From NCBI RefSeq assembly GCF_022844465.1, contig NZ_JALHLP010000001.1, positions 868,001-932,000 on the forward strand: a DNA stretch of 64,000 nucleotides, read 5' to 3'. The position numbers and the translations under genes are program-made. The notes below the pieces were generated by a model, which was not told where the DNA came from, made no database searches, and was given only the letters and a program-made list of their open reading frames with translations. Below are positions 36,169 to 44,165 of this stretch, in pieces. The DNA comes from Bradyrhizobium sp. (GTDB lineage: Bacteria; Pseudomonadota; Alphaproteobacteria; Rhizobiales; Xanthobacteraceae). How positions within the stretch are numbered: position 1 is the first letter of the stretch; every line of letters begins with the position of its first letter.

Positions 36169-36996
36169 TTACGAATTCAACTTCCAGTCGACGATCCGGC
36201 TACGGTCACCGTCGAATTCCATGCTGCAGAACGCGCCGCCCTGGTAGAAGTCGCCGACCGGGTCGGGCTTCAGCTTCTTCTGCTCCGCCATGGCGTGTTC
36301 GCGGAAATCCTCCGCCCTTCCCTCCGGCCGGTAGCCGAGATCGTAGGCGCGGTGATTGTCCCACCAGGCGCGTTCGTTAAGGGAGGCGCCGTAGAGTACT
36401 TCGAAACGGATATCGGGATGGTCGAGACCGATCCGGCAGAGTTGCACGAGGTCTTCCGGCTTCAGCCAGATCGAAAGCCGGCGGTGGTCGAGCGGCTTCT
36501 CGCCGAAATTGCCGATCCGCAGACAGGTCACGCCGAGCCCGTGCTTGTCGGCATAGAGCGCGCCGACCGCCTCGCCGAACACCTTGCTGACGCCGTAACG
36601 GCTGTCCGGCCGCGCGGTGACGTCGGTGCCGATCCGGTGATGGCGCGGATAGAAGCCGACCGCATGGTTCGACGAGGCGAACACCACGCGCTTGACGCCC
36701 TGCCGCCGCGCCGCCTCGAACAGGTTGTAACAGCCGATGATGTTGGACTGCAGGATCTGGTCCCAGGGGCCCTCGACCGAATAGCCGCCGAAATGCAGGA
36801 TGCCGTCGACGCCCTCGCAGATCGCCTCGACCGCGGCGAGGTCGGCAAGATCGGCCGCCTTGAATTTTTCGCCGCGGGCAAGATCGGCCGGCGTCGCCAC
36901 GTCGCTCAGCAGCAGATCGGGATAGATCGGCGGCAGCAGCTTGCGCAGGCTTGCGCCGATCCCGCCGGCGGCGCCGGTCATCAAGATGCGTGGCAT
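36169..36996 (-). CDS. udh: Uronate dehydrogenase-like NAD-dependent SDR
   Basis: 275 residues of the extended short-chain dehydrogenase/epimerase superfamily. The NAD motif is GAAGGIGASLRKLL, and the catalytic Tyr-Lys pair is in RYGVSKVFGE. The order ILHFGGYSVEGPW, NIIGCYNLFEAAR, FASSNHAVGFYPRH and the C-terminal WWDNHRAYDLGYRPEG closely follow the uronate dehydrogenases of Agrobacterium and Pseudomonas. These oxidise D-galacturonate or D-glucuronate to the aldaro-lactone with NAD+. AGAGGAAAG precedes the ATG. It sits between the lactonase and dehydratase genes, as expected for that pathway. The precise sugar is inferred. Confidence 0.86.
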   Translation of the reverse strand: MPRILMTGAAGGIGASLRKLLPPIYPDLLLSDVATPADLARGEKFKAADLADLAAVEAICEGVDGILHFGGYSVEGPWDQILQSNIIGCYNLFEAARRQGVKRVVFASSNHAVGFYPRHHRIGTDVTARPDSRYGVSKVFGEAVGALYADKHGLGVTCLRIGNFGEKPLDHRRLSIWLKPEDLVQLCRIGLDHPDIRFEVLYGASLNERAWWDNHRAYDLGYRPEGRAEDFREHAMAEQKKLKPDPVGDFYQGGAFCSMEFDGDRSRIVDWKLNS

Positions 36997-37025
36997 TTCT
37001 TTCCTCTGATCCGGGGACGCGCGAG

Positions 37026-37994
37026 CTAGCCGCCCGGCGCGCCCTGCGTGTTGACATAGAGCGCATAGATCGACTGGCTCGCGGCCATGAAGAGCCGGTT
37101 GCGCTTCAGCCCGCCGAAGCAGAGGTTGGCGCAGCGTTCCGGCAGTGCGATGCGGCCGATCATCACGCCGTCGGGGGCGAACACGACGACGCCGTCAAGC
37201 TCGGGATCGCCCATGCCCCAGCCGCACCACAGATTGCCGTCGATGTCGGCGCGCATGCCGTCGGGCGTGCCGGGTCCGGCGTCGACGAACACGCGCTTGT
37301 TGACGATCTTGTCGCCGCCGGGCGCGACGTCATAGGCCAGGATCTTGCGGTTCGGCACGCCGCGGGATTCGATGATGTAGAGAACCTTCTCGTCCGGCGA
37401 GAAGCAAAGCCCGTTCGGTCCGTGCAGGCTCTCGGCGACGATGCTCGCCTGACCGGTCACGCCGTCGATCCGGTAGACGTTGGCGTCGAGCTCGGGCTCG
37501 GCCTTGTAACCCTCGTAATTGCCGAGCAGGCCGAACACCGGATCGGTGAACCAGATCGAACCGTCGGATTTCACGACCACGTCGTTGGGAGAGTTCAGCC
37601 GCTTGCCGGCGAAGGAGTCGATCAGCACCGTGACCGATCCGTCATATTCGGTTCTGACCACCCGCCGGCCGCCGTGCTCGCAGGTGACCAGTCGTCCCTG
37701 CCGGTCGCGGGTGTTGCCGTTGGCGAAGTTGGACGGCTTGCGGAAGATGCTGACCTCGCCGGTTTCCTCTTCCCATTTGAGGATGCGCTGGTTGGGGATG
37801 TCGCTGCACAGCAAATAGCGCCCGTCGCCAAACCACACCGGGCCCTCCGCCCAGCGCAGGCCGGTCGCCAGACGCTCCACGGCCGACAGCTTCAGCCAGT
37901 ATTTCTCAAAGCGCGGATCGAGCGCGTGGATAGCCGGATCGGGATAGCGACCGGCCGGACGCCAGGGCGATGAATGGGATGCGGCGTCGGACAT
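37026..37994 (-). CDS. SMP-30/gluconolactonase-family lactonase
   Basis: 322 residues with a six-bladed propeller pattern. Conserved marks are AEGPVWFGDGRYLLCSDI (metal ligand Glu), NGNTRDRQGRLVTCEHGGRRV, LNSPNDVVVKSDGSIWFTDP (Asn/Asp metal ligands) and GPNGLCFSPDEKVLYIIE. The C-terminal DGMRADIDGNLWCGWG adds another metal ligand. It hydrolyses sugar lactones, here probably the aldaro-lactone made by the adjacent uronate dehydrogenase. The ATG at 37994 was chosen because an in-frame upstream extension runs into repeat DNA. No signal peptide is seen, so it is cytoplasmic. Confidence 0.89.
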   Translation of the reverse strand: MSDAASHSSPWRPAGRYPDPAIHALDPRFEKYWLKLSAVERLATGLRWAEGPVWFGDGRYLLCSDIPNQRILKWEEETGEVSIFRKPSNFANGNTRDRQGRLVTCEHGGRRVVRTEYDGSVTVLIDSFAGKRLNSPNDVVVKSDGSIWFTDPVFGLLGNYEGYKAEPELDANVYRIDGVTGQASIVAESLHGPNGLCFSPDEKVLYIIESRGVPNRKILAYDVAPGGDKIVNKRVFVDAGPGTPDGMRADIDGNLWCGWGMGDPELDGVVVFAPDGVMIGRIALPERCANLCFGGLKRNRLFMAASQSIYALYVNTQGAPGG

Positions 37995-38040
37995 TTGCTG
38001 TTCTCGTTGTTGCCGGTCCGGCTGCCATTGCGCCGAAATC

Positions 38041-38128
38041 GTAGGGTGGGCAAAAGCGAAGCGTGCCCACCCTTCTTGCGGAGAGTTCGATGGTGGGCAC
38101 GGCGCAAGTGCGCCTTTGCCCACCCTAC
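38041..38128. repeat. Long inverted repeat (GTAGGGTGGGCAAA family)
   Basis: Outer arms GTAGGGTGGGCAAA and TTTGCCCACCCTAC form a perfect 14-bp stem over 88 bases. Inside, GTGCCCACC and GGTGGGCAC form another arm. It stands in the gap between the aldehyde dehydrogenase and lactonase genes, with a second palindromic element directly after it. These are dispersed intergenic elements of the Bradyrhizobium type. Confidence 0.85.
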
Positions 38129-38153
38129 CAAGCTTCGTGATTGCAACAGCGGC

Positions 38154-38210
38154 GAAGCAACCCACTGCTTGCCAGCAGACTGGATTGCTTCGCTTCTCCC
38201 GCAATGACGG
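38154..38210. repeat. Imperfect palindromic repeat (GAAGCAATCC family, copy 1)
   Basis: Arms GAAGCAACCCA and TGGATTGCTTC surround a 25-base centre, followed by CGCAATGACGG. The arms match the element at 46269-46337. It lies 8 bases downstream of the aldehyde dehydrogenase stop, next to the inverted repeat at 38041-38128, so it may serve as a 3' processing or stabilising structure. Confidence 0.75.
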
Positions 38211-38217
38211 TCGCAGC

Positions 38218-39648
38218 CTACGCGGCGTTGTAGCCGGCGACCGCCTTGACCTCGAGATATTCCTCCAGGCCGTACTTGCCCCATTCGCGGCCGTTGCCGG
38301 ACTGCTTGTAGCCACCGAACGGCGCGGTGCGTTCGTTCGGCACGCCCTGCAGGTTGACGTTTCCGGCACGGATCTGGCGGCCGACGCGGCGCGCGGTTTC
38401 GACCGTATCGGCCGAGACGTAGCCGGCGAGGCCATAGGGCGTGTCGTTGGCGATCTTCACCGCATCGGCTTCATCCTTGGCGCCGATGATCGTCAGCACC
38501 GGTCCGAAGATTTCCTCGCGGGCGATGGTCATGTCGTTGGTGACGTCGGCGAAGATGGTCGGGCGGACGTAGAAGCCCTTGTTGACGCCCTCGGGAAGAC
38601 CGGGACCGCCGGCGACGAGGGTCGCACCTTCCTCGATGCCCTTGTGGATCAGCGCCTGGATCTTGTCCCACTGGATGCGTGAGACGACCGGCCCGATCGT
38701 GGTGCCCTCGGCGCGGGGGTCGCCCGCCTTGGTCTTGTCGGCGACGGTCTTGGCGATGGCCGCGACTTCCTTCATCTTCGACAGCGGCACGATCATCCGC
38801 GACGGCGCGTTGCAGGACTGTCCGGAATTGTTGAACATGTGCATCACGCCGCCGGTGACGGCCTTGGTGAGGTCGGCGCCTTCCAGGATGATGTTCGGCG
38901 ACTTGCCGCCCAGTTCCTGGCTGACGCGCTTCACCGTGGGGGCCGCGCGCCTGGCGACATCGACACCGGCGCGGGTCGAGCCGGTGAACGAGATCATGTC
39001 GATGTCGGGGTGCTCGCTCATGGCGGCGCCGACTTCGGGGCCAAGGCCGTTGATCAGGTTGAAGACGCCCTTCGGCACGCCCGCTTCATGAAGGATCTCC
39101 GCGAAGATCAGCGCCGAGGTCGGGGTGAATTCCGAAGGCTTGAGGATCATGGTGCAGCCGGCGGCGAGCGCGGGCGCCACCTTGCAGGCGATCTGGTTCA
39201 AGGGCCAGTTCCACGGCGTGATCATGCCGATGACACCGACGGGCTCGCGCACCACGACCGCCGAACCGATGGTCTCCTCGAAATGATAGTTCTTCAGCAC
39301 GTCCAGCGTGGCGGCGATGTGCCCGAGGCCGGCGCCGGCCTGCAGGCGTTCGGCCATCGGCAACGGCGCGCCCATTTCGTCGGACACGGCGGCGCCGATG
39401 TCCTTCATGCGGCCCTTGTAGATCTCGATGATCTTCTCCAGCAGCGCAATGCGCTCCTCGCGGCTGGTCTGCGAGAAGGTCACGAAGGCGCGCTTGGCGG
39501 CCGCCACGGCCTTGTCGACATCGGCCTTGGAGCCGAGCGCAACCTCATACATCGCATCTTCGGTCGCCGGATTGACGACGGGGGTGGACTTCTTGACGAC
39601 CGGATCGACCCAGGCGCCATCGATGTAGAACTGCATGCGGTTGACCAT
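38218..39648 (-). CDS. NAD(P)-dependent aldehyde dehydrogenase
   Basis: 476 residues of the ALDH superfamily. The nucleotide-binding segment is MITPWNWPLNQIACKVAPALAAG, catalytic Glu is in QELGGKSPNI and the catalytic Cys is in NNSGQSCNAPSRMIV. The end FGGYKQSGNGREWGKYGLEEY is the usual ALDH tail. AGAGG precedes the ATG. It heads the minus-strand sugar-acid set; in non-phosphorylative uronate or pentonate pathways the ALDH oxidises 2-oxoglutarate semialdehyde to 2-oxoglutarate. That specific substrate is inferred from context. It is soluble and cytoplasmic. Confidence 0.93.
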   Translation of the reverse strand: MVNRMQFYIDGAWVDPVVKKSTPVVNPATEDAMYEVALGSKADVDKAVAAAKRAFVTFSQTSREERIALLEKIIEIYKGRMKDIGAAVSDEMGAPLPMAERLQAGAGLGHIAATLDVLKNYHFEETIGSAVVVREPVGVIGMITPWNWPLNQIACKVAPALAAGCTMILKPSEFTPTSALIFAEILHEAGVPKGVFNLINGLGPEVGAAMSEHPDIDMISFTGSTRAGVDVARRAAPTVKRVSQELGGKSPNIILEGADLTKAVTGGVMHMFNNSGQSCNAPSRMIVPLSKMKEVAAIAKTVADKTKAGDPRAEGTTIGPVVSRIQWDKIQALIHKGIEEGATLVAGGPGLPEGVNKGFYVRPTIFADVTNDMTIAREEIFGPVLTIIGAKDEADAVKIANDTPYGLAGYVSADTVETARRVGRQIRAGNVNLQGVPNERTAPFGGYKQSGNGREWGKYGLEEYLEVKAVAGYNAA

Positions 39649-39816
39649 CGTAACCTCTTTACTCTAGGGCGGGGTTTGGGAACGGAAGCGTTCGGCCGGC
39701 ATCCTTGCACGAAAGCCCGGACAATTGAACCCGCGATATATCAATGCGGCGATGCGGGAGGGTCGCGGGTATGTGGGGTGGCGGGACGCGCCTCACTCGC
39801 GTGCACGTGCGGAGAG

Positions 39817-39918
39817 ACCCCCACCCCGGCCCTCCCCCGCAAGCGGGAGAGGGAGGCCTTGCCGCGAACGAGATGCGCTCCCTCTCCCGCACTTGCGGGG
39901 GAGGGTTGGGGTGGGGGT
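39817..39918. repeat. Long GC-rich inverted repeat (ACCCCCACCCC family)
   Basis: Left arm ACCCCCACCCC...CCCTCCCCCGCAAG pairs with CTTGCGGGGGAGGG...GGGGTGGGGGT on the right. The inner arms GCGGGAGAGGGAG and CTCCCTCTCCCGC flank a short centre. The 102-base element fills most of the 305-base gap downstream of the transketolase-like gene and upstream of the aldehyde dehydrogenase, where it could end transcription. No ORF is credible in that gap. Confidence 0.85.
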
Positions 39919-39953
39919 GGCGCGGCATCGGAAGTCTTGCATCAGAGGGCCGC

Positions 39954-42320
39954 TCACACCGCCATCTTCCTGTGCCGCACCGGGGCGCCGACGGTCAGGG
40001 TTTCCGCCGCGTCGATGATGGCGTTGGCGTCGATGCCGTGGTGGCGATAGAGGTCGGCGATGGTGCCGGTCTGGCCAAACTGCTCGACGCCGAGCGCCTC
40101 GACCCGGTGGCCGTGCACGCTGCCGAGCCAGCCGAGCGCGGCCGGATGGCCGTCGATCACGGTGACGAGGCCGCAGTCGCGGGTGAGCGGCGCCAGCAGC
40201 TTCTCGACATGGCTGAGATGCGGCAGTCCGCGGCGGTCGCGGCGCAAGGTCCGCGCGGCGGTCCACCCCGCATGCAGCCGGTCGGCCGAGGTCACCGCCA
40301 AGAGGCCGACGTCGCGGCGGCTTTCGCCGACCAGGCCGACCGCCTCGATCGCCTCGGGGGCCACCGCGCCGGCGTAGGCGATCACAAGGTCGCAGTTCGG
40401 CCCGGGCGTACGCATCCAGTAGGCGCCCTCGGCAATGCTCCGCTGCAGATCCGGCGTCATGATCCGCTGCGGCTGGTCGAGCGGTCGGGTCGAAAGCCGC
40501 AAATAGACCGAGCCGCCCTCGCCGTCCTCGCGCTGCATGTGGCGGAACCCCCACCCCATCAGCACTGCGAGTTCATCGACAAAGGCCGGCTCGAAGGAGG
40601 CCAGCCCGTCCTGCGCCATGCCGATCAGCGGCGTGGCGATCGACTGATGCGCGCCGCCCTCCGGCGCCAGCGTGATGCCGGATGGCGTCGCCACCACCAT
40701 GAAGCGCGCATCCTGGTAGCAGGCATAGTTCAGCGCGTCGAGGCCGCGCTGGATGAAGGGATCATAAAGAGTTCCGACCGGCAGCAGCCGTTCGCCATTG
40801 ATGGCATGCGACAGCCCCAACGCCGACAGCACGATGAAAAGGTTCATCTCGGCGATGCCGAGTTCGAGGTGTTGTCCGCGCGGCGAATAATCCCAGTTGA
40901 AGGTCGAGGGGATTTTCTCCTGCCGGAACAGATCGTGGTTCTCGGCCTTGGCGAACAACCCGCGGCGGTTGACCCAGGCGCCAAGATTGGTCGACACGGT
41001 GACGTCGGGCGAGGCAGTCACGATCCGCGCCGCCAGTTCGCTGTCGCCGCGCGCCAGTTCGTTCAGCACCAGCCCGAAGCCCTGCTGCGTCGACATCTGC
41101 GCCGCCGGCTTGAAGGCGAGTTGCTGCGGAACCTCGATCACGGGCGCGGCGAGACGGCGGCGGCCGTGCTGATTGAACGGCGCGCCCGCCAGGAACGCTT
41201 CGAGTTGCGCCTCTGGCTGCGACAATCCCTCGAACCTGTCCCACTCATGTCCGGGACGGATGTTCTGCGCGGCGCGCCACTTCTCCATCTGCGCGACCGT
41301 CATCAGTCCCGCATGGTTGTCCTTGTGGCCCTGCATCGGCAGGCCGACGCCCTTGATGGTGTAGGCGATGAAGCAGACCGGGCGATCATGGTCGATCGCC
41401 TCGAAAGCGTCGCACATGCTGGCCATGTCGTGGCCGCCGAGATTCGACATCAGCGCCAGCAATTCGTCGTCGCTGCGACGCTCGATCAGTTGCGACACCT
41501 GGCCCTGGTCGCCGATGTCGTCCTGCAGATGCCTGCGGAAGGCCGCCCCGCCCTGAAAGCAAAGCGCCGCGTACATCTGGTTCGGACAATTGTCGATCCA
41601 GCGCTTCAGCGCCGCGCCGCCGGGCTCGGCAAAGGCGGCCTGCATCAAGGTGCCGTATTTGACGATCACCACGTCCCAGCCGAAATTGCGGAACATGGAT
41701 TCGAATTTTTCCCACAATCCCTCGCGCACCACGGCGTCAAGGCTCTGGCGGTTGTAGTCGACGATCCACCAGGTGTTGCGCAGGCCGTGCTTCCAGCCTT
41801 CCAGCAGCGCCTCGAAGATGTTGCCCTCGTCCATCTCGGCGTCGCCGACCAGCGCGATCATTCGCCCCTCGGGGCGGTCCTTCATCCAGCCATGCGCGGT
41901 GACGTAGTCCTGCACCAGCGAGGAGAACAGCGTCTGGGCGACGCCAAGGCCGACCGAGCCGGTGGAGAAATCGACGTCGTCGGTGTCCTTGGTGCGCGAG
42001 GGATAGGACTGCGCGCCCTTGTAGCCGCGGAAATTCTCGAGCTTTTCGCGGCTCTGGCGGCCGAACAGGTACTGGATGGCGTGGAACACCGGGCTTGCAT
42101 GCGGCTTCACCGCGACGCGGTCCTGCGGCCGCAGCACCGAGAAGTAGAGCGCCGACATGATGTTGGCGAGCGAGGCCGACGAGGCCTGATGGCCGCCGAC
42201 CTTCAACCCGTCGGTATTGGGCCTGATATGGTTGGCGTGATGAATGGTCCAGGACGACAGCCAGAGGACCTTGGCCGCGAGCGCGGATAGCAATTCCAGG
42301 CGTGCCGGCTCGATGGGCAT
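39954..42320 (-). CDS. Transketolase/AceE-type 2-oxoacid dehydrogenase E1 (MdeB-like)
   Basis: 788 residues, a homodimeric E1 of the AceE branch. The thiamine-diphosphate motif is GDAEMDEGN at residues 159-167, with GGHQASSASLANIMSALYF near the start and GHDMASMCDAFEAI in the middle. It is about 100 residues shorter than E. coli AceE and related to MdeB, the alpha-ketobutyrate dehydrogenase E1 homologue of Pseudomonas putida. Substrate candidates are pyruvate or 2-oxobutyrate; simple transketolase activity is less likely given the AceE-like motifs. No E2/E3 genes are adjacent. It is divergent from an Lrp/AsnC regulator, as in the mde arrangement, so it is probably controlled by it. Confidence 0.87.
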   Translation of the reverse strand: MPIEPARLELLSALAAKVLWLSSWTIHHANHIRPNTDGLKVGGHQASSASLANIMSALYFSVLRPQDRVAVKPHASPVFHAIQYLFGRQSREKLENFRGYKGAQSYPSRTKDTDDVDFSTGSVGLGVAQTLFSSLVQDYVTAHGWMKDRPEGRMIALVGDAEMDEGNIFEALLEGWKHGLRNTWWIVDYNRQSLDAVVREGLWEKFESMFRNFGWDVVIVKYGTLMQAAFAEPGGAALKRWIDNCPNQMYAALCFQGGAAFRRHLQDDIGDQGQVSQLIERRSDDELLALMSNLGGHDMASMCDAFEAIDHDRPVCFIAYTIKGVGLPMQGHKDNHAGLMTVAQMEKWRAAQNIRPGHEWDRFEGLSQPEAQLEAFLAGAPFNQHGRRRLAAPVIEVPQQLAFKPAAQMSTQQGFGLVLNELARGDSELAARIVTASPDVTVSTNLGAWVNRRGLFAKAENHDLFRQEKIPSTFNWDYSPRGQHLELGIAEMNLFIVLSALGLSHAINGERLLPVGTLYDPFIQRGLDALNYACYQDARFMVVATPSGITLAPEGGAHQSIATPLIGMAQDGLASFEPAFVDELAVLMGWGFRHMQREDGEGGSVYLRLSTRPLDQPQRIMTPDLQRSIAEGAYWMRTPGPNCDLVIAYAGAVAPEAIEAVGLVGESRRDVGLLAVTSADRLHAGWTAARTLRRDRRGLPHLSHVEKLLAPLTRDCGLVTVIDGHPAALGWLGSVHGHRVEALGVEQFGQTGTIADLYRHHGIDANAIIDAAETLTVGAPVRHRKMAV

Positions 42321-42374
42321 GGCATTGCTCCGACGAGGTTCGAGTATCCTTCGATTCTAGCGGCCGCGCGGGCG

Positions 42375-42393
42375 GCAAAAATCTCAATTTTGC
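42375..42393. promoter_or_regulatory. Candidate Lrp/AsnC operator between E1 and regulator genes
   Basis: GCAAAAATCTCAATTTTGC has GCAAAA and TTTTGC arms around an AT-rich centre and lies 55 bases from the E1 ATG and 61 bases from the regulator ATG. It is the only AT-rich tract in this GC-rich, 133-base divergent gap. Lrp/AsnC proteins bind imperfect AT-centred palindromes. Assignment to the neighbouring regulator is inference. Confidence 0.5.
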
Positions 42394-42453
42394 GCGACGT
42401 ACATCCGAATGTTGGGATAGCTTACCACGATTGACCCCCAAACGCACGAGTTC

Positions 42454-42921
42454 ATGCCAATGCACGCCCTCGACGCCATCGACCGCAAGATCCTCGGCCT
42501 GCTGCAGTCCGACAGCCGGATGACCATGCAGGAACTCGCCGACAAGGTCGGCCTGTCGGCCTCGCCTTGCCATCGCCGCGTCAAGCTGCTGGAGCAACGC
42601 GGCGTCATCACCCGCTACATCGCGACCATCGACCAGAAATCGCTCGGGCTGCATGTCAGCGTCTTCATCTCGATCAAGCTGGCGCGGCAGAAGGAGGAGG
42701 ACCTCAACCGCTTTGCGAAAGCGATCTCGAAATGGGACGAGGTGCTGGAGTGCTATCTGATGACCGGCAACCGCGACTACCTGCTGCGCGTCGTCGCCGC
42801 CGATCTCTCCTCCTACGAAGCGTTCCTGAAGAACAAGCTGACCCGGCTCGACGGCATCGCCTCGATCGAGTCGAGCTTCGCGCTGAGCCAGGTGAAATAC
42901 TCGATCGCGCTGCCGGTGTGA
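42454..42921 (+). CDS. Lrp/AsnC-family transcriptional regulator
   Basis: 155 residues. The winged helix covers residues 5-60 (LDAIDRKILGLLQSDSRMTMQELADKVGLSASPCHRRVKLLEQRG), with the C-terminal RAM ligand domain around 70-150 (VFISIKLARQKEEDL, YLMTGNRDYLLRVVAADLSSYEAFLKNKL). The ligand should be an amino acid or keto acid. The gene is divergent from the AceE/MdeB-like E1, the expected target. The ATG at 42454 or 42460 are both possible. Such regulators form octamers and wrap DNA, in line with the AT-rich operator candidate. Confidence 0.93.
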   Translation: MPMHALDAIDRKILGLLQSDSRMTMQELADKVGLSASPCHRRVKLLEQRGVITRYIATIDQKSLGLHVSVFISIKLARQKEEDLNRFAKAISKWDEVLECYLMTGNRDYLLRVVAADLSSYEAFLKNKLTRLDGIASIESSFALSQVKYSIALPV

Positions 42922-42993
42922 GGCGTTGTCGTCAAAGCTGCCGGCGCGCGATTGCCGATGTGGAGCACCAACAGGCGTTCTGATAAAAAGTCG

Positions 42994-44076
42994 TTACCGC
43001 CACGGCTCGACAATGATCTTGGTGTGCGCCTCGGGATTGGCGAGGTCGGCAAACGCCCTGGCGACGCCGTCGATGCCGACGCTGGCGGTCACCATCGACG
43101 CCGCATCGACCTCGCCTTCCGCGATCAGGCGCAGCGAATAGGCGAATTCGTCGGGCGTATAGCCCAGCACGTACTGGACGTTGAGCTCCTTCATGATGCC
43201 GAGCATCGGTTCGGAGCGGTCGGTCTCCATGCAGACGCCGACCACGACGATGCGCGCGTCGCGTGGCGCGCCTTCGAACACCTGCTGGATCACGCCGGGG
43301 ACACCGACGCATTCGAAAATCAGCGCGGGCTTCAGCGCCGGCAACAGCGCCTGCAGCGGCGGTCGCGCGGCTTTTTGCTCCAGCGACATCTGGGCGTGCT
43401 CGGCCCAGGTGACATACGGCTGCGTGCGCGCCGGATCGACGACGATGTCGGCGCCGAGCCTTTCCGCCAGCGCCCGGCGCGTCGGCGAATAATCGGCAGC
43501 AATAATCGGATGCATCCCCTTGATCCTGAGCGCGGCGATCACCGCCAGCCCCACCGGCCCGCAGCCGATCACCAGCGGCACCTCGCCACCGCTGATATTG
43601 GCTTTCGCCACGGCGTGAACGCCGACGGCCAGCGGCTCCGTCAATGCGGCGTGTTCGGCGGCAAGGCCGTTAGGGACTTCCAGCAGCAGCGCCTCGCTCA
43701 GCAGCATGCGTTCGGCATAGCCGCCGACATTGTCGTTGGAATAGCCGATCCCCTGCGGGCCTTCCGCCGTGAGCAAGGCCGGCAGCGAACATACCCTGGC
43801 GCCGGGCCTGACCTTGCGCGTCGTGCCCGGCCCATAGTCGAGCACCTCGCAGCAAAATTCGTGGCCGAACACGACGTCGCGCGACAGGTCCATCGGCTTG
43901 CGGCCGGGAAAATGTTTCGCCAGTTCGACCATGCGGTGGGCGTGCTTGCGCGCGTGCAGGTCGGAGCCGCAGATGCCGCAGGCGAGCGACTTGACCAGCA
44001 CCATGCCGGGGCCCGGTCGGGGTTCGGGCATCTCGTCGACGACGATCTCGCCGTTCCGGAAAATGGCAGCGCGCAT
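42994..44076 (-). CDS. Zinc-dependent alcohol dehydrogenase family protein without structural zinc site
   Basis: 360 residues of the medium-chain dehydrogenase family. Catalytic-zinc ligands are Cys36 (ACGICGSDLH) and His72-Glu73 (GHEF). The Rossmann motif is VIGCGPVGLAVIAAL. The usual four-Cys lobe near residues 95-115 is missing: the corresponding segment is VCSLPALLTAEGPQGIGYSND with a single Cys. The relatives are often threonine-dehydrogenase-like or sorbitol-type enzymes; the substrate is unknown. It converges with the Lrp-type regulator gene. The ATG at 44076 fits the N-terminus MRAAIF. Confidence 0.88.
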   Translation of the reverse strand: MRAAIFRNGEIVVDEMPEPRPGPGMVLVKSLACGICGSDLHARKHAHRMVELAKHFPGRKPMDLSRDVVFGHEFCCEVLDYGPGTTRKVRPGARVCSLPALLTAEGPQGIGYSNDNVGGYAERMLLSEALLLEVPNGLAAEHAALTEPLAVGVHAVAKANISGGEVPLVIGCGPVGLAVIAALRIKGMHPIIAADYSPTRRALAERLGADIVVDPARTQPYVTWAEHAQMSLEQKAARPPLQALLPALKPALIFECVGVPGVIQQVFEGAPRDARIVVVGVCMETDRSEPMLGIMKELNVQYVLGYTPDEFAYSLRLIAEGEVDAASMVTASVGIDGVARAFADLANPEAHTKIIVEPWR

Positions 44077-44165
44077 CGGCGTGTTCTCCCCGCAGTCTTG
44101 TTCTCTCTTACCACAGCAAAGCAGCGGGGGAAGCGCGATGGCCTCATTGGCGCAGGGAATTCAGC

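Noticed and set aside
38041..38210. Possible CRISPR or IS remnant
   Set aside because: The elements are single inverted repeats, not spaced direct repeats, and no transposase or Cas gene is near.
39744..42290. An 848-codon open frame antisense to the E1 gene
   Set aside because: Low-complexity Arg/Asp/His-rich product with no motif, opposite a gene with clear TPP motifs.
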